Assembly (NCBI RefSeq): GCF_021043395.1
Contig: NZ_JAJNKE010000042.1
Location: forward strand, 1-32,773
Reading direction: 5' to 3'
DNA length: 32,773 bases
From: Clostridium guangxiense
GTDB lineage: Bacteria > Bacillota > Clostridia > Clostridiales > Clostridiaceae
Of the stretch, positions 8,095 to 15,869 are shown in pieces. The notes below the pieces were generated by a model. The model worked only from the letters and a program-made list of their open reading frames with translations, had not been told where the DNA came from and did no database searches. Made by a program: the position numbers and the translations under genes. Position 1 is the first letter of the stretch. Every line of letters starts with the position of its first letter.

Positions 8095-8385
8095 ATGGCA
8101 AAAGTATATAGTCCTAATGAAAGCTACACTGGTGTATCGGCTAGTGTAGCTTTTTCTAAAGGTGTAGGAGAGACCAAAGATAAGCATTTGATACAATGGT
8201 TCAAAGAACATGGTTATACAGTTGAGGAAGCTGAACAAAATCAGCAACCAAATAATGCTGGAGAAAAGTCTGTTGATGAAATGACAGTTGACGAATTAAA
8301 AGCTTATGCAGAGGGTAAGGATATAGATCTTACAGGATTAACTAAGAAAGATGATATTTTAAATAAAATAAAGGTTGGTAAATAG
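8095..8385 (+). CDS. Head protein with HeH/LEM-like C-terminal domain
   Basis: This 96-aa protein's last 40 residues, SVDEMTVDELKAYAEGKDI then LTGLTKKDDILNKI, form the short helix-extended loop-helix (HeH/LEM or SAP-like) DNA-contact module often found right after the major capsid gene. The N-terminal half (YSPNESYTGVSASVAFSKGVG) looks like a short beta segment that may decorate or bind the capsid. It has a GGAGG ribosome binding site and a 3-bp gap to the next gene. Exact role unknown. Confidence 0.7.
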   Translation: MAKVYSPNESYTGVSASVAFSKGVGETKDKHLIQWFKEHGYTVEEAEQNQQPNNAGEKSVDEMTVDELKAYAEGKDIDLTGLTKKDDILNKIKVGK

Positions 8386-8387
8386 TC

Positions 8388-8750
8388 ATGTATGCGGACT
8401 CTGATTATTATAAGAATACGTTCAAAGGCAGTACAATACCAGATGATGAACTTAATAATAGGCTTGAACTTGCCAGTGATAAAATTGATAGCCTTACTTA
8501 TAACAGGATAGTTGGAATTGGTTTTGATAATCTTACACCGTTTCAACAAGAAAAAATTAAAAAGGCTGTATGCTGTCAGGCTGATTTTATGTATGAGTAT
8601 GGTGATTATTTAAATACACCTATTAGTGGATACACAGCTGGAAGTGTACAGCTTAATCTCGATACGAGTTCTGGCGGTGGTAATGCAAAGACTACTGATG
8701 TAGTTATGAATTACTTAAGCCAAACAGGATTAACATGTAGGAGGTTATAG
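8388..8750 (+). CDS. Head-tail connector (adaptor) protein
   Basis: This 120-aa, mainly helical protein in the first place after the capsid genes is where the gp6/gp15-type adaptor ring of siphoviruses is encoded. The segment SDYYKNTFKGSTIPDDELNNRLELASDKID is typical of the N-terminal helices of connector proteins, and CCQADFMYEYGDYL resembles their central helix. The ribosome binding site is weak (GGTTGGT), suggesting coupling to the gene above. Confidence 0.75.
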   Translation: MYADSDYYKNTFKGSTIPDDELNNRLELASDKIDSLTYNRIVGIGFDNLTPFQQEKIKKAVCCQADFMYEYGDYLNTPISGYTAGSVQLNLDTSSGGGNAKTTDVVMNYLSQTGLTCRRL

Positions 8751-8752
8751 CT

Positions 8753-9070
8753 ATGGGGTTGAAATTACCATTTCCGAGGTTTTTGGCTAAGACTGATATA
8801 AAAGTTTTTAGTACGGAGCTCAATGAGGATGGTGGAACTGATGATACACCTGTATATGAAGGTAAATGTATTTATACCGATAAGACAAGGCAGATTATGA
8901 CACCAGAAAAGCAGTTGGTAACTCTTACAGGTAAAGCTGTTATAGAGGGTGATGTAGCAATTAAACAGGGCTATGTGTTAAAAGGAGAAGATAAGAAAAA
9001 TATCTATTCAATTGAAAAGCCACTTAATCCTGATGGTACAGTATTCTCTACGGAGCTTAATTTATCATGA
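8753..9070 (+). CDS. Head completion / minor capsid protein (Minor_capsid_1-like)
   Basis: This 105-aa, beta-rich protein follows the adaptor by 2 bases. FSTELNEDGGTDDTPVYEGKC and a regular strand pattern fit the small head-closure ('minor capsid 1') proteins that plug the connector. It overlaps the next gene by 4 bases. Assigned from gene order and general pattern. Confidence 0.65.
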   Translation: MGLKLPFPRFLAKTDIKVFSTELNEDGGTDDTPVYEGKCIYTDKTRQIMTPEKQLVTLTGKAVIEGDVAIKQGYVLKGEDKKNIYSIEKPLNPDGTVFSTELNLS

Positions 9071-9450
9071 AGGTTAAAGTAGATATAAAGCTTAATAATG
9101 GCAATATAAGCAAATTAGTTCAAGCACAGAAACAAGCCATTGAAATGACAATGGAAGCAGTTTTAAGTGATATAAAAACATCTGCTGTTACTCCAAAAGA
9201 TACAGGAGAACTTGAAAGAAGTGGATTTGTAGATACATCTCAACTTGAAAAATTTATAGTGTCTATAATTTTTGATACTCCATATGCTAGGCGTTTATAT
9301 TGGCATCCTGAATATAATTTTAGAACTGATAAAAATGTAAATGCCCAAGGCTTATGGATGCAGAGTTATGTTGATGGAGAAAAAAGAGACTTTATAAAAG
9401 ATACTTATATGAAATTTTTCAAACAACTTAGTAAGGGGTTGGTAAAGTAA
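9067..9450 (+). CDS. Tail completion protein (Minor_capsid_2 / gp10-HK97-like)
   Basis: This 127-aa protein has TPKDTGELERSGF followed by a strand and PYARRLYWHPEYNF. This is the typical text of the minor capsid 2/HK97 gp10 group, which joins head completion to the tail tube. It is encoded in a run of overlapping genes (4 bp before, 1 bp after), so synthesis is probably coupled. Confidence 0.75.
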   Translation: MKVKVDIKLNNGNISKLVQAQKQAIEMTMEAVLSDIKTSAVTPKDTGELERSGFVDTSQLEKFIVSIIFDTPYARRLYWHPEYNFRTDKNVNAQGLWMQSYVDGEKRDFIKDTYMKFFKQLSKGLVK

Positions 9451-9836
9451 TGTTGCTAAGTGAAATAAGAGATTGGCTAAAAACTAAAACGAATAGTCCT
9501 AATTGGTATATAGGAAAAATTGATGCTACAAAAGAGCAGTGTATAGGCATATATAATACACAAGGGCCTGCACCTAATATAGCCTTAGGAGGTTTAGCAA
9601 ATACAAGCTATGCCACTAAGGCTATTTCTATATTAGTTCATTGGGGAAATAATGCAAATATAGCAGAAGAGAAGGCACAAGAGATATATAATATATTCTT
9701 TGGCCAAGGCGCCGTGATAAACAATACAAGAGCAATTAAATTTGATATGAGAACTGATGAGCCAGTGAGTGTAGGAACAGATGATAATGGCATATATGAG
9801 TATGTTGTTAATTTAATAATTTATTATGAAAGGTAG
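9450..9836 (+). CDS. Tail terminator protein (Minor_capsid_3-like)
   Basis: This is a 128-aa protein. The N-terminal LLSEIRDWLKTKTNSPNWYIGKID, a central KAISILVHWGNNANIAEEKAQEIYN and the C-terminal YEYVVNLIIYYER follow the alpha/beta plan of tail terminator proteins that cap the tail tube before joining to the head. It directly precedes the tail tube gene, the usual order. The start ATG shares its A with the previous stop codon. Confidence 0.72.
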   Translation: MLLSEIRDWLKTKTNSPNWYIGKIDATKEQCIGIYNTQGPAPNIALGGLANTSYATKAISILVHWGNNANIAEEKAQEIYNIFFGQGAVINNTRAIKFDMRTDEPVSVGTDDNGIYEYVVNLIIYYER

Positions 9837-9846
9837 GTAGTGAATA

Positions 9847-10299
9847 ATGGCATTTACAAGTGGAGTATACCCTGTATACAATATTGGATTCAAGATTGGA
9901 ACTAAAGGTACTGCAAGTACTGCAACTGATATGGTATCAATTGCGGACATGGAAACTTTTAGTTTTAAGATAGATGGAAAAACTGAGGACTGGACACCAA
10001 TGACAACAAATGGCTGGGCTAGAAGTCTTATGACAGGTAAATCATTTTCTATAAGCCTTAAAGGCAAAAGGAATGTAGGCGATCCAGGTAATGATTATGT
10101 AGCAGCAGTAGCATGGAAAGATGGTCTTGATTGCAGTTCTATGGCAGAAATTGATTTTCCAGATGGTTCAAAGTTAACATTTAATTGTGTGATAGACGTA
10201 ACTAATCCGGGCGGAGATGATAGTACAAAGGTTGCGCCATTGGAGTTTGATTTAAAGTCTGATGGAAAGCCAACATATACACCAGCGACTGCAGCATAG
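9847..10299 (+). CDS. Major tail (tube) protein
   Basis: This 150-aa beta-rich protein has the small-tail-tube composition: YNIGFKIGTKGTASTATDM, METFSFKIDGKTEDWTPMTT, and SLKGKRNVGDPGNDYVAA. It lies between the tail terminator and the tail chaperones, exactly where the tube protein is encoded in siphoviruses. It forms the tube of stacked hexamers through which DNA passes. It is probably the most strongly expressed tail gene. Confidence 0.85.
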   Translation: MAFTSGVYPVYNIGFKIGTKGTASTATDMVSIADMETFSFKIDGKTEDWTPMTTNGWARSLMTGKSFSISLKGKRNVGDPGNDYVAAVAWKDGLDCSSMAEIDFPDGSKLTFNCVIDVTNPGGDDSTKVAPLEFDLKSDGKPTYTPATAA

Positions 10300-10312
10300 G
10301 AGGTAATTATAA

Positions 10313-10654
10313 ATGGCAATGGGAAAAGTGTATGATATAATGAATAGACTTACAAATGATAAGCCTGTTATTAAAATTGATAATGAGCATGAGTACGCAG
10401 TTAATAATAGTAAAAATCAAGCTATATTTATTACTCAATTAGCTAAAGATGAAAAGCTTAATGATTTTGAAAGAATGGATAGGGTTATAGAGGCAGCTCT
10501 TGGAAAGGACGCGCTTGATTATATAAACGGTCTTAACTTATCCGTGAAAGCTACAGGAACAATAATAAATGCAATAATGGCAGCTATTTCGGAAATGGAA
10601 CTTGAAGACATAGAAAAGGAAGCAGCAAAACAAGCGAAAAATTTTCGGAGATAA
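10313..10654 (+). CDS. Tail assembly chaperone, zero-frame product
   Basis: This 113-aa helical protein is the short chaperone that coats the tape measure during tail assembly (G-like role). AGGAGG stands 9 bases upstream of ATG 10313. It ends NFRR then TAA at 10652-10654. The overlapping next frame is open from 10614 and encodes the C-terminal half found in Gp15-type phage proteins, so the last codons are a likely site of programmed frameshift (see 10640-10648). Confidence 0.8.
   Translation: MAMGKVYDIMNRLTNDKPVIKIDNEHEYAVNNSKNQAIFITQLAKDEKLNDFERMDRVIEAALGKDALDYINGLNLSVKATGTIINAIMAAISEMELEDIEKEAAKQAKNFRR
10640..10648 (+). other. Candidate +1 ribosomal frameshift site (AAT TTT CGG)
   Basis: The zero-frame reads AAA AAT TTT CGG AGA TAA. 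Slippage of the Phe tRNA from TTT to TTC at the slow Arg codon CGG moves ribosomes +1 and continues into GGA GAT AAT TGG TAT, the Gp15-like frame. The shift must fall between 10614 and 10652, because the +1 frame is closed by TAG at 10611-10613 and the zero frame ends at 10654. Unlike the -1 shift of lambda G/GT, +1 shifts in structural genes are known from Listeria phage PSA. Confidence 0.55.
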
Positions 10655-10979
10655 TTGGTATGACCTAGTTGATGATTGGCCATTGATAGAAGCAAGCTTT
10701 ACAGCTCAGTATGGAATAAGACTTCGTAATGAACGGGATATGTCTTGGGCTGAATTTAGTACATTACTAAATGGAATTATGCCTAAAACTCCACTTGGAC
10801 AAATTGTTTCTATACGTTCTGAAGAAGATGAAAACATGCTTAAAAATTTTACTCCAGAACAGCATAGAATACGAAATGAGTGGAGAAATAAGCATAATCC
10901 GGTTAATGATTTGACTGATGAAGAAAAGCAAAAAGCAATTAGAGACGTTCAGGAAATGTTTAAAAAAGCATTTGGATAA
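10647..10979 (+). CDS. Tail assembly chaperone, frameshifted C-terminal part (Gp15-like)
   Basis: Read in the +1 frame from GGA 10647, the peptide is GDNWYDLVDDWPLIEASF, then QYGIRL, MSWAEFSTLLNGIMP, LGQIVSIR and a charged helical tail, 110 residues after the junction. The pattern YGI.L, W..F..LL.G, I..IR matches the C-terminal half of Gp15-type tail chaperone proteins. The only start within it, TTG 10683, has no ribosome binding site and would cut off conserved WYDLVDDWPL. So a joined product spanning 10313-10979 (about 220 aa, GT-like) is the better model. Confidence 0.7.
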   Translation, partial: GDNWYDLVDDWPLIEASFTAQYGIRLRNERDMSWAEFSTLLNGIMPKTPLGQIVSIRSEEDENMLKNFTPEQHRIRNEWRNKHNPVNDLTDEEKQKAIRDVQEMFKKAFG

Positions 10980-11000
10980 GATACCATGAAGTAGTATAAT
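10972..11000 (+). promoter_or_regulatory. Candidate promoter of the zinc-ribbon gene
   Basis: A perfect TATAAT (10995-11000) lies 17 bases after TTGGAT (10972-10977), which shares TTG with the -35 consensus. It begins inside the end of the tail chaperone frame and lies 30 bases before the zinc-ribbon start. Confidence 0.45.
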
Positions 11001-11030
11001 CTATTTAAATTGTATTATGGAGGTATTTGT

Positions 11031-11465
11031 ATGGGACTTAAGGATTTTATGAATAAAATGGCACAAAAACAGGCTGATTCAAATAGAAAAATGGCTGCAA
11101 TTAGGGAAAAAAGCCAAGCAAAGCAAGAAGAATTAGAAGAAAAAAAGAACGCAATGTTAGATGCTATGCACCCATTTAGTGACTCAAAGAAAAGAGAAGA
11201 AAAGGAATATCAAAAAGAGAGAATTCAGCAATTAAAAAAGGAGCATATACCTTATTGCCCTAAATGTAAATCGACCAATATAACCTACTTAGATAAAAGA
11301 AAAAAATTAAGTCTAGGCAGAGCTGCTGTTGGTGGTGTTGTTGGAGGTGTACTTACTGGTGGACTTGGGGCTGCTGCGGGAGCAACTATGGGAGGATTAA
11401 GTTCTAATAAAATTAAAAAGGGAAAAGTTAAATGCCTTAATTGTGGACATACTTGGAAATTATAA
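11031..11465 (+). CDS. Zinc-ribbon protein with glycine-rich hydrophobic segment (moron)
   Basis: This 144-aa protein begins at ATG 11031 with GGAGG at 11019-11023; an in-frame upstream ATG at 11010 has no ribosome binding site. The N-terminal 75 residues are lysine/glutamate-rich coiled coil. Two Cys pairs (YCPKCKST and CLNCGHTW) form a zinc ribbon that is interrupted by a glycine-zipper-like hydrophobic stretch, GRAAVGGVVGGVLTGGLG and on, able to insert in or associate with a membrane. It stands between the tail chaperones and the tape measure, where extra genes are unusual, with its own promoter and strong terminator. That is the layout of a moron, expressed independently of the late operon. 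Function unknown. Confidence 0.75.
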   Translation: MGLKDFMNKMAQKQADSNRKMAAIREKSQAKQEELEEKKNAMLDAMHPFSDSKKREEKEYQKERIQQLKKEHIPYCPKCKSTNITYLDKRKKLSLGRAAVGGVVGGVLTGGLGAAAGATMGGLSSNKIKKGKVKCLNCGHTWKL

Positions 11466-11483
11466 AAATTAAATAAAGCAAGC

Positions 11484-11515
11484 AAAACACTTAGTTTTAA
11501 ACTAGGTGTTTTTAT
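11484..11515 (+). terminator. Terminator after the zinc-ribbon gene
   Basis: Bases 11484-11496 (AAAACACTTAGTT) pair with 11500-11512 (AACTAGGTGTTTT) with one G-T, followed by TTTATTTTG. It lies immediately before the tape measure gene, so late transcription must pass it. Confidence 0.8.
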
Positions 11516-11540
11516 TTTGTTTAAAATAGGAGGTGGGATT

Positions 11541-14500
11541 ATGGCAAATGATAGTGTAGGTAAAATAAGCTTAGATATGGAAGTTGATGGAGACTTAAGC
11601 AAGCAAATTTCTGAGGCTGCTAGTAAAATCGGTGAAAATATACAAAACTCTCTAAAAAACATTGGAAATTTAAATTTTAAAGGTATTGCTGATACAATTA
11701 GCAATACTATTTCAAAATCTATTGAAAATAGTATGAAAAACATACAAAAAACCATAGAAAGCACAATAAATAAAGCTATGTCAAATATAAAGGTAAAAAT
11801 ACCAATTGATTTTGAAATACCAAAGAATATACCTATACCAAATAATAACACTAGGATTACTCCAGCAAGTCCAAGAGCACCACCAAGTAATATTAATCTT
11901 GAAGCTTTAAAAACACAGATAGAAAATCTTACTCAAAGTTTAGATATTATTAATGCTAAAATAGAACAGCAAAAGGAGAAACTAGCCCAATTAAAAGAAA
12001 GTTATAACATGGCTTTTGATGGTGCCAGAAAAAATAAACTTTTAGAGCAAATACTTCAAACGGAAGCAACTATAAATAAATTAATAGCCCAAAGTGACAA
12101 GGCCGGATTTAAGCTTGCAGACCTTGATGAACAATTTGAAAGGCTAAGCGGTGCTGCTAAAAGTTCAGATAACGGAATTAATTCAGTAAGTAATGGGTTA
12201 AGTAGATTAGCTGCACTTGCTAATATTTCAGACAGGGCATTGAAAAATATAAGTAATAATACAAAACAAGCAACAAATTCAGTTAAAAATTTTGGACAGA
12301 GTACTAATAATGCTACTAGAGGTAATTATGGATTCCTTGACAGTATGATAAGATGGGGAATTGTATTTCCAGCAATAATGGGTGGCCTTGGTTCATTAGC
12401 CAAATTCATAGGTTCTTCTTTAATGGTAAATGCTCAATTTGCAGGTAGCTTAAACCAAATAAGAAGTAATTTATACACTGCTTTTATGCCAATATATGAG
12501 GCTGTACTTCCAGCATTAAATTCATTAATGAGTGCGCTAGCAACTGTAACTGCATATATAGCAAGCTTTATATCACAGTTATTTGGAAAAACATATACCC
12601 AGAGTTTTGGAGCAGCTCAAGCGATGCAACAATCCATAGGAGCATACAGTCAAGCTGAAAAACAAGCAAAGAAAACAGCTGATAGCTTAGGTGGAGTTAG
12701 TAAATCTGCTAAATCCGCTGGTGATGCAGCTGAAAAAGCTGGTGAAGCTGCTAAAAAGGGGCTGGCTGGTTTTGATGCAATCAATAAATTAAGTGATTCG
12801 AGTTCAACAAAAGCGCCTAAGACAACAACACCAGCTGGAGGTGGAGTTGAAACGCCAATAGTGCCAATGGCAAATATGACACCAATTGAAGCAACAACAG
12901 CTGCATGGGCTGATAAATTTAAAAAAATATTAGCAGGACTGTGGACACCATTTAAACAAGCTTGGGCAGTAGAAGGTGTAAATACTATCAATGCTGCTAA
13001 ACATGCACTACAAGGAATTGAAGATTTACTCGGAGCTATAGGGAAGAGTTTTTATACGGTTTGGACTAATGGAACTGGTGAAAGAATATTAATTAATCTT
13101 TTAAAAATTCTTCAGGACATTTTAAATATAGTTGGTGATATTGGAGTAACTTTTGCTAATGCCTGGAACAAAGGAAATATAGGTACACAAATTGTACAGC
13201 ATATAGCCAATGCTCTTAACAATGTTCTTAGTTTAATTAATAAAATGTTGCAATCTATAAGGCATGTTTGGGCCGAAGAAGGTCCTAATTTTGCTAATAT
13301 ATTTATGCAAGCTTTAAATGCTACTAGTAAAGTAATAGAAAATGTTACACAGAAGCTAGGATGGATATGGGATCATGGCGGGCAGCATGCTTTTGAAGGT
13401 CTTGTAAAATTAGGACTAAAAGTTGGAGAGCTGGCTTTATTTATTTACACTAATTTTGTAGTTCCATTTGTAAATTGGTTTGTTAATATTATAGCTCCGG
13501 CGATAGCACCTGTACTAAACGCGTTAGGAACATTATTTGATACTGTATCTAAAATAATTAATTGGCTCATGGGCAGTGGTAAACCTGTATTAGATATCAT
13601 AATTACTGTTGTAAGTAGCTTTGCTCTTGCATGGAATGGCGTAACGTTAGCCATAAAAGGCTTCTATGGAACAATAGAGCTTATTAATAAATTTAAAGAT
13701 GTAGTAAACATAGCTTTTACTGCACTGACATCCCCAATAGGCTTAGTTATTATAGCAATAGCTGGTGTTATAGCCATAGGTGTTTTATTGTATCAACATT
13801 GGGATGAGATTTCAGGGTTCTTAAAAAACATTTTTAATAATATAAAAAATGTTGCAGTGAATGCATTTAATTCTATAAAAGATAATATTGGAACTGTTGT
13901 ACCGATTATAGCTGGAATATTATTTGGACCTTTTGGTGCTGCTATTGGGTATGTTGCCACACATTTTAATCAAGTTAAGAGTACTTGTATAAACGCTTTT
14001 AATGGCTTAATGAGTTTTATGGGTGGACTTCCAGGAAGAGCTATGAGTATTGTTAGTAGTATAGGAAGGTCAATTATAGGTGGTTTTAACAGTGCAATAA
14101 GTTTTATAACATCTCTTCCTAGTAGAGCATTACAATGGGGTCGAGATTTTATAAGCGGTCTAATTAATGGTATAGAAAGTAAAGTAGGGTCTATAGTTAA
14201 TGCAGTTAGTGGAATAGCTGATACAATAACAAGTTATTTGCATTTTAGTGTTCCAGATGTTGGACCATTAAAAAAATATGAAAGTTGGATGCCAGATTTT
14301 ATGTACGGCTTAGCGAGTGGAATAAATGCAAATAAAGATATTGTAACTAATGCTATAAATGGTTTAAGCACAGATATGAGCATTGGAGTAAAGACAGCTT
14401 CCATACAACAACCCACTTTATCTATGGTTGGGAGTAATAGCACGTCAAAACCAAATGCGAATAGTTCAATTGAAGAATTTAAGAAAGCTATTATTGAGGC

Positions 14501-14678
14501 TATTATTGAAGCATTAAAAGAGCTTAAACAAAATGATAATGGTAAGTCTAGTAATAATAACGGAAATAGCAATGGGGACTTAATATTTAAGATTAGCGAT
14601 ACTGAGTTTGGAAGAATAGCAATAGCAGCTATAAACAAAGTACAAAGACAAGCTGGAGTAACATTGTTAAAAGTATAG
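11541..14678 (+). CDS. Tail tape measure protein
   Basis: This 1045-aa protein sets tail length and is ejected with the DNA. The start ATG 11541 has AGGAGGTGG upstream. The N-terminal 240 residues are coiled coil (ENLTQSLDIINAKIEQQKEKL). Hydrophobic segments follow, around WGIVFPAIMGGLGSLAKFIG and later GLVIIAIAGVIAIGVLLYQHW and IIAGILFGPFGAAIGYVAT. Repeats of the type FNSIKDNIG..., FNGLMSFMGGLP, FNSAISFITSLP mark the C-terminal half, ending in GLINGIESKVGSIVNAVSGI and a DVGPLKKYESWMPDFM motif common to Firmicute tape measures. At roughly 0.15 nm per residue this would suit a tail near 150 nm. No lytic peptidase domain is obvious. Confidence 0.93.
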   Translation: MANDSVGKISLDMEVDGDLSKQISEAASKIGENIQNSLKNIGNLNFKGIADTISNTISKSIENSMKNIQKTIESTINKAMSNIKVKIPIDFEIPKNIPIPNNNTRITPASPRAPPSNINLEALKTQIENLTQSLDIINAKIEQQKEKLAQLKESYNMAFDGARKNKLLEQILQTEATINKLIAQSDKAGFKLADLDEQFERLSGAAKSSDNGINSVSNGLSRLAALANISDRALKNISNNTKQATNSVKNFGQSTNNATRGNYGFLDSMIRWGIVFPAIMGGLGSLAKFIGSSLMVNAQFAGSLNQIRSNLYTAFMPIYEAVLPALNSLMSALATVTAYIASFISQLFGKTYTQSFGAAQAMQQSIGAYSQAEKQAKKTADSLGGVSKSAKSAGDAAEKAGEAAKKGLAGFDAINKLSDSSSTKAPKTTTPAGGGVETPIVPMANMTPIEATTAAWADKFKKILAGLWTPFKQAWAVEGVNTINAAKHALQGIEDLLGAIGKSFYTVWTNGTGERILINLLKILQDILNIVGDIGVTFANAWNKGNIGTQIVQHIANALNNVLSLINKMLQSIRHVWAEEGPNFANIFMQALNATSKVIENVTQKLGWIWDHGGQHAFEGLVKLGLKVGELALFIYTNFVVPFVNWFVNIIAPAIAPVLNALGTLFDTVSKIINWLMGSGKPVLDIIITVVSSFALAWNGVTLAIKGFYGTIELINKFKDVVNIAFTALTSPIGLVIIAIAGVIAIGVLLYQHWDEISGFLKNIFNNIKNVAVNAFNSIKDNIGTVVPIIAGILFGPFGAAIGYVATHFNQVKSTCINAFNGLMSFMGGLPGRAMSIVSSIGRSIIGGFNSAISFITSLPSRALQWGRDFISGLINGIESKVGSIVNAVSGIADTITSYLHFSVPDVGPLKKYESWMPDFMYGLASGINANKDIVTNAINGLSTDMSIGVKTASIQQPTLSMVGSNSTSKPNANSSIEEFKKAIIEAIIEALKELKQNDNGKSSNNNGNSNGDLIFKISDTEFGRIAIAAINKVQRQAGVTLLKV

Positions 14679-14690
14679 GAGTGAGTAGTA

Positions 14691-15038
14691 ATGGCATTAA
14701 TTATAAATGGAGTGGCTGTTGCTGCTCCAAAAACATTTCAAGTTGATCTAGTTGATTTAGATAGTGACAGTACGACAAGAAATGCTGCAGGCGTGATTAT
14801 GCGTGACAGGATAAGACAAATGAGAAAACTAGAATGTGAATGGGGACCACTTACACAAGCTGAAATAAGCACAATTCTTCAAGCAGTAAATCCAACTGGA
14901 GTAAGTGTAACTTATCCGGATCCGTATGATGGTGCAGACCAGACAAGAACATTTTATGCTGGTGACAGAACAATTCCTGCATATAACTTTGATAAACAAA
15001 TATGGCAGGGTTTAAAAATGGATTTAATAGAAGTATAG
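14691..15038 (+). CDS. Small tail protein (DUF6711-like)
   Basis: This 115-aa beta-rich protein starts MALIINGVAVAAPKTFQVDL and has SDSTTRNAAGVIMRDRI and WGPLTQAEISTIL. It fits the small proteins (DUF6711) encoded right after tape measure genes in clostridial siphoviruses, which probably make the distal tail ring or join it. GGAGTGAG stands upstream of the ATG. A dedicated Dit gene is otherwise absent, so this may fulfil that role; this is inference. Confidence 0.65.
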   Translation: MALIINGVAVAAPKTFQVDLVDLDSDSTTRNAAGVIMRDRIRQMRKLECEWGPLTQAEISTILQAVNPTGVSVTYPDPYDGADQTRTFYAGDRTIPAYNFDKQIWQGLKMDLIEV

Positions 15039-15062
15039 AGCTTAGAAATAGGCTCTTTTTTG
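15037..15062 (+). terminator. Terminator after the DUF6711-like gene
   Basis: AGAGCTT (15037-15043, sharing bases with the TAG stop) pairs with AGGCTCT (15050-15056), loop AGAAAT, followed by T5. Its core matches the hairpin at 6414-6436 over 12 bases. Confidence 0.7.
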
Positions 15063-15089
15063 ATTTTTTAAAAAGGAATGGTGATAAAT

Positions 15090-15356
15090 ATGGATATTAG
15101 TACATCAACAAACTTCAACGCAAATATAACTTTAAAAGACGCGAATGGTAATGATACGGTTGTAGCTTATTTGGCTTCTATGTTAGATAGTAATAGTCAG
15201 AATTTCAACATAAATGTTAATGTAAGTAATAAAACATTATTTACAACAGCAGGAGCTATAAACACGGTAGGAGAAACAGCACAACAGCAATACACAGAAT
15301 TTGAAAGTGCAGTAAAAGCAAGAGCTAAAGAGCTTGGATTTACAATATTTGAATAA
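15090..15356 (+). CDS. Hypothetical small phage tail-region protein
   Basis: This 88-aa product starts at ATG 15090; ATG 15078 in the same frame is directly adjacent to AAGGA and less well placed. The protein is Asn/Thr-rich and probably beta-stranded in the first half (STNFNANITLKDANGNDTVV), then helical (TAQQQYTEFESAVKARAKEL). I do not recognise a family. It lies in the row of small genes between tape measure and tail tip, suggesting a structural or assembly role. Confidence 0.6.
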   Translation: MDISTSTNFNANITLKDANGNDTVVAYLASMLDSNSQNFNINVNVSNKTLFTTAGAINTVGETAQQQYTEFESAVKARAKELGFTIFE

Positions 15357-15374
15357 GAAAGGAGATTGGTATAA

Positions 15375-15518
15375 ATGAATAAAGTTGAAAATCAAGAAGT
15401 CAAATTAAACAATGAAGAATTAGATGTCATGATAACAAATCTTATAAATAATATTGATAGATTAAACAAGAGAGTAACCCAATTAGAATTGCAAATTACT
15501 AATAAAAATTCTCAGTAA
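15375..15518 (+). CDS. Small coiled-coil protein
   Basis: This 47-aa gene at ATG 15375 has a good AAAGGAG (15358-15364) upstream. The product MNKVENQEVKLNNEELDVMI, continuing with TNLINNIDRLNKRVTQLELQ, is almost entirely one amphipathic helix with leucine/isoleucine heptads, likely to dimerise or trimerise. No family recognised. It is short, but coding is supported by the ribosome binding site and its fit in the gene row. Confidence 0.6.
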   Translation: MNKVENQEVKLNNEELDVMITNLINNIDRLNKRVTQLELQITNKNSQ

Positions 15519-15530
15519 AAATTGAAAGGA

Positions 15531-15572
15531 TTTAACCTCTTTATGTAGAAACATATTGCAAAGGAGGTTAAA
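15531..15572 (+). promoter_or_regulatory. Hairpin that buries a ribosome binding site
   Basis: TTTAACCTC (15531-15539) pairs without interruption with GAGGTTAAA (15564-15572). After a one-base bulge (G15563), TTT (15540-15542) pairs with AAA (15560-15562). The right arm is the whole AAAGGAGG Shine-Dalgarno of the gene starting at ATG 15575. When folded, translation of that gene should be blocked. The stem has no T tract, so it is not a terminator. Confidence 0.6.
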
Positions 15573-15574
15573 AA

Positions 15575-15865
15575 ATGATTGATAAAAATTCAAAGTTTAG
15601 TCCAAGTGAAAAAGAGGCACATAAATTAGCTCAAAATTATTGGGATGGACTTACAAAAGACAGAGAAAAATTTTTAGAAACCTTGAGTACAATGATTAAG
15701 AGTAGCGCTAAAATGGGAGCTTATAGTATTACTCAAGAAATACGTAAAAAAGATGAGGAATATATAAAGGAAAAGCTTGAAGACGTTGGCTATAAAGTTT
15801 CATTCCAAGAAAATCTAAATGATGCAAATATGGATTTTATAATAGTATCATTTAATAAAGAATAA
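15575..15865 (+). CDS. Hypothetical protein under a sequestered ribosome binding site
   Basis: This 96-aa acidic/basic helical protein (FSPSEKEAHKLAQNYWDGLT, then MIKSSAKMGAYSITQEIRKK) has a final beta-like segment, GYKVSFQENLNDANMDFIIV. No known domain recognised. Its strong AAAGGAGG is paired in the hairpin at 15531-15572. Expression is therefore probably conditional, for example only when ribosomes translating upstream or a partner open the stem. It is followed by a strong terminator, so it could be the last gene of a small subunit of the late block. Confidence 0.65.
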   Translation: MIDKNSKFSPSEKEAHKLAQNYWDGLTKDREKFLETLSTMIKSSAKMGAYSITQEIRKKDEEYIKEKLEDVGYKVSFQENLNDANMDFIIVSFNKE

Positions 15866-15869
15866 TTAA

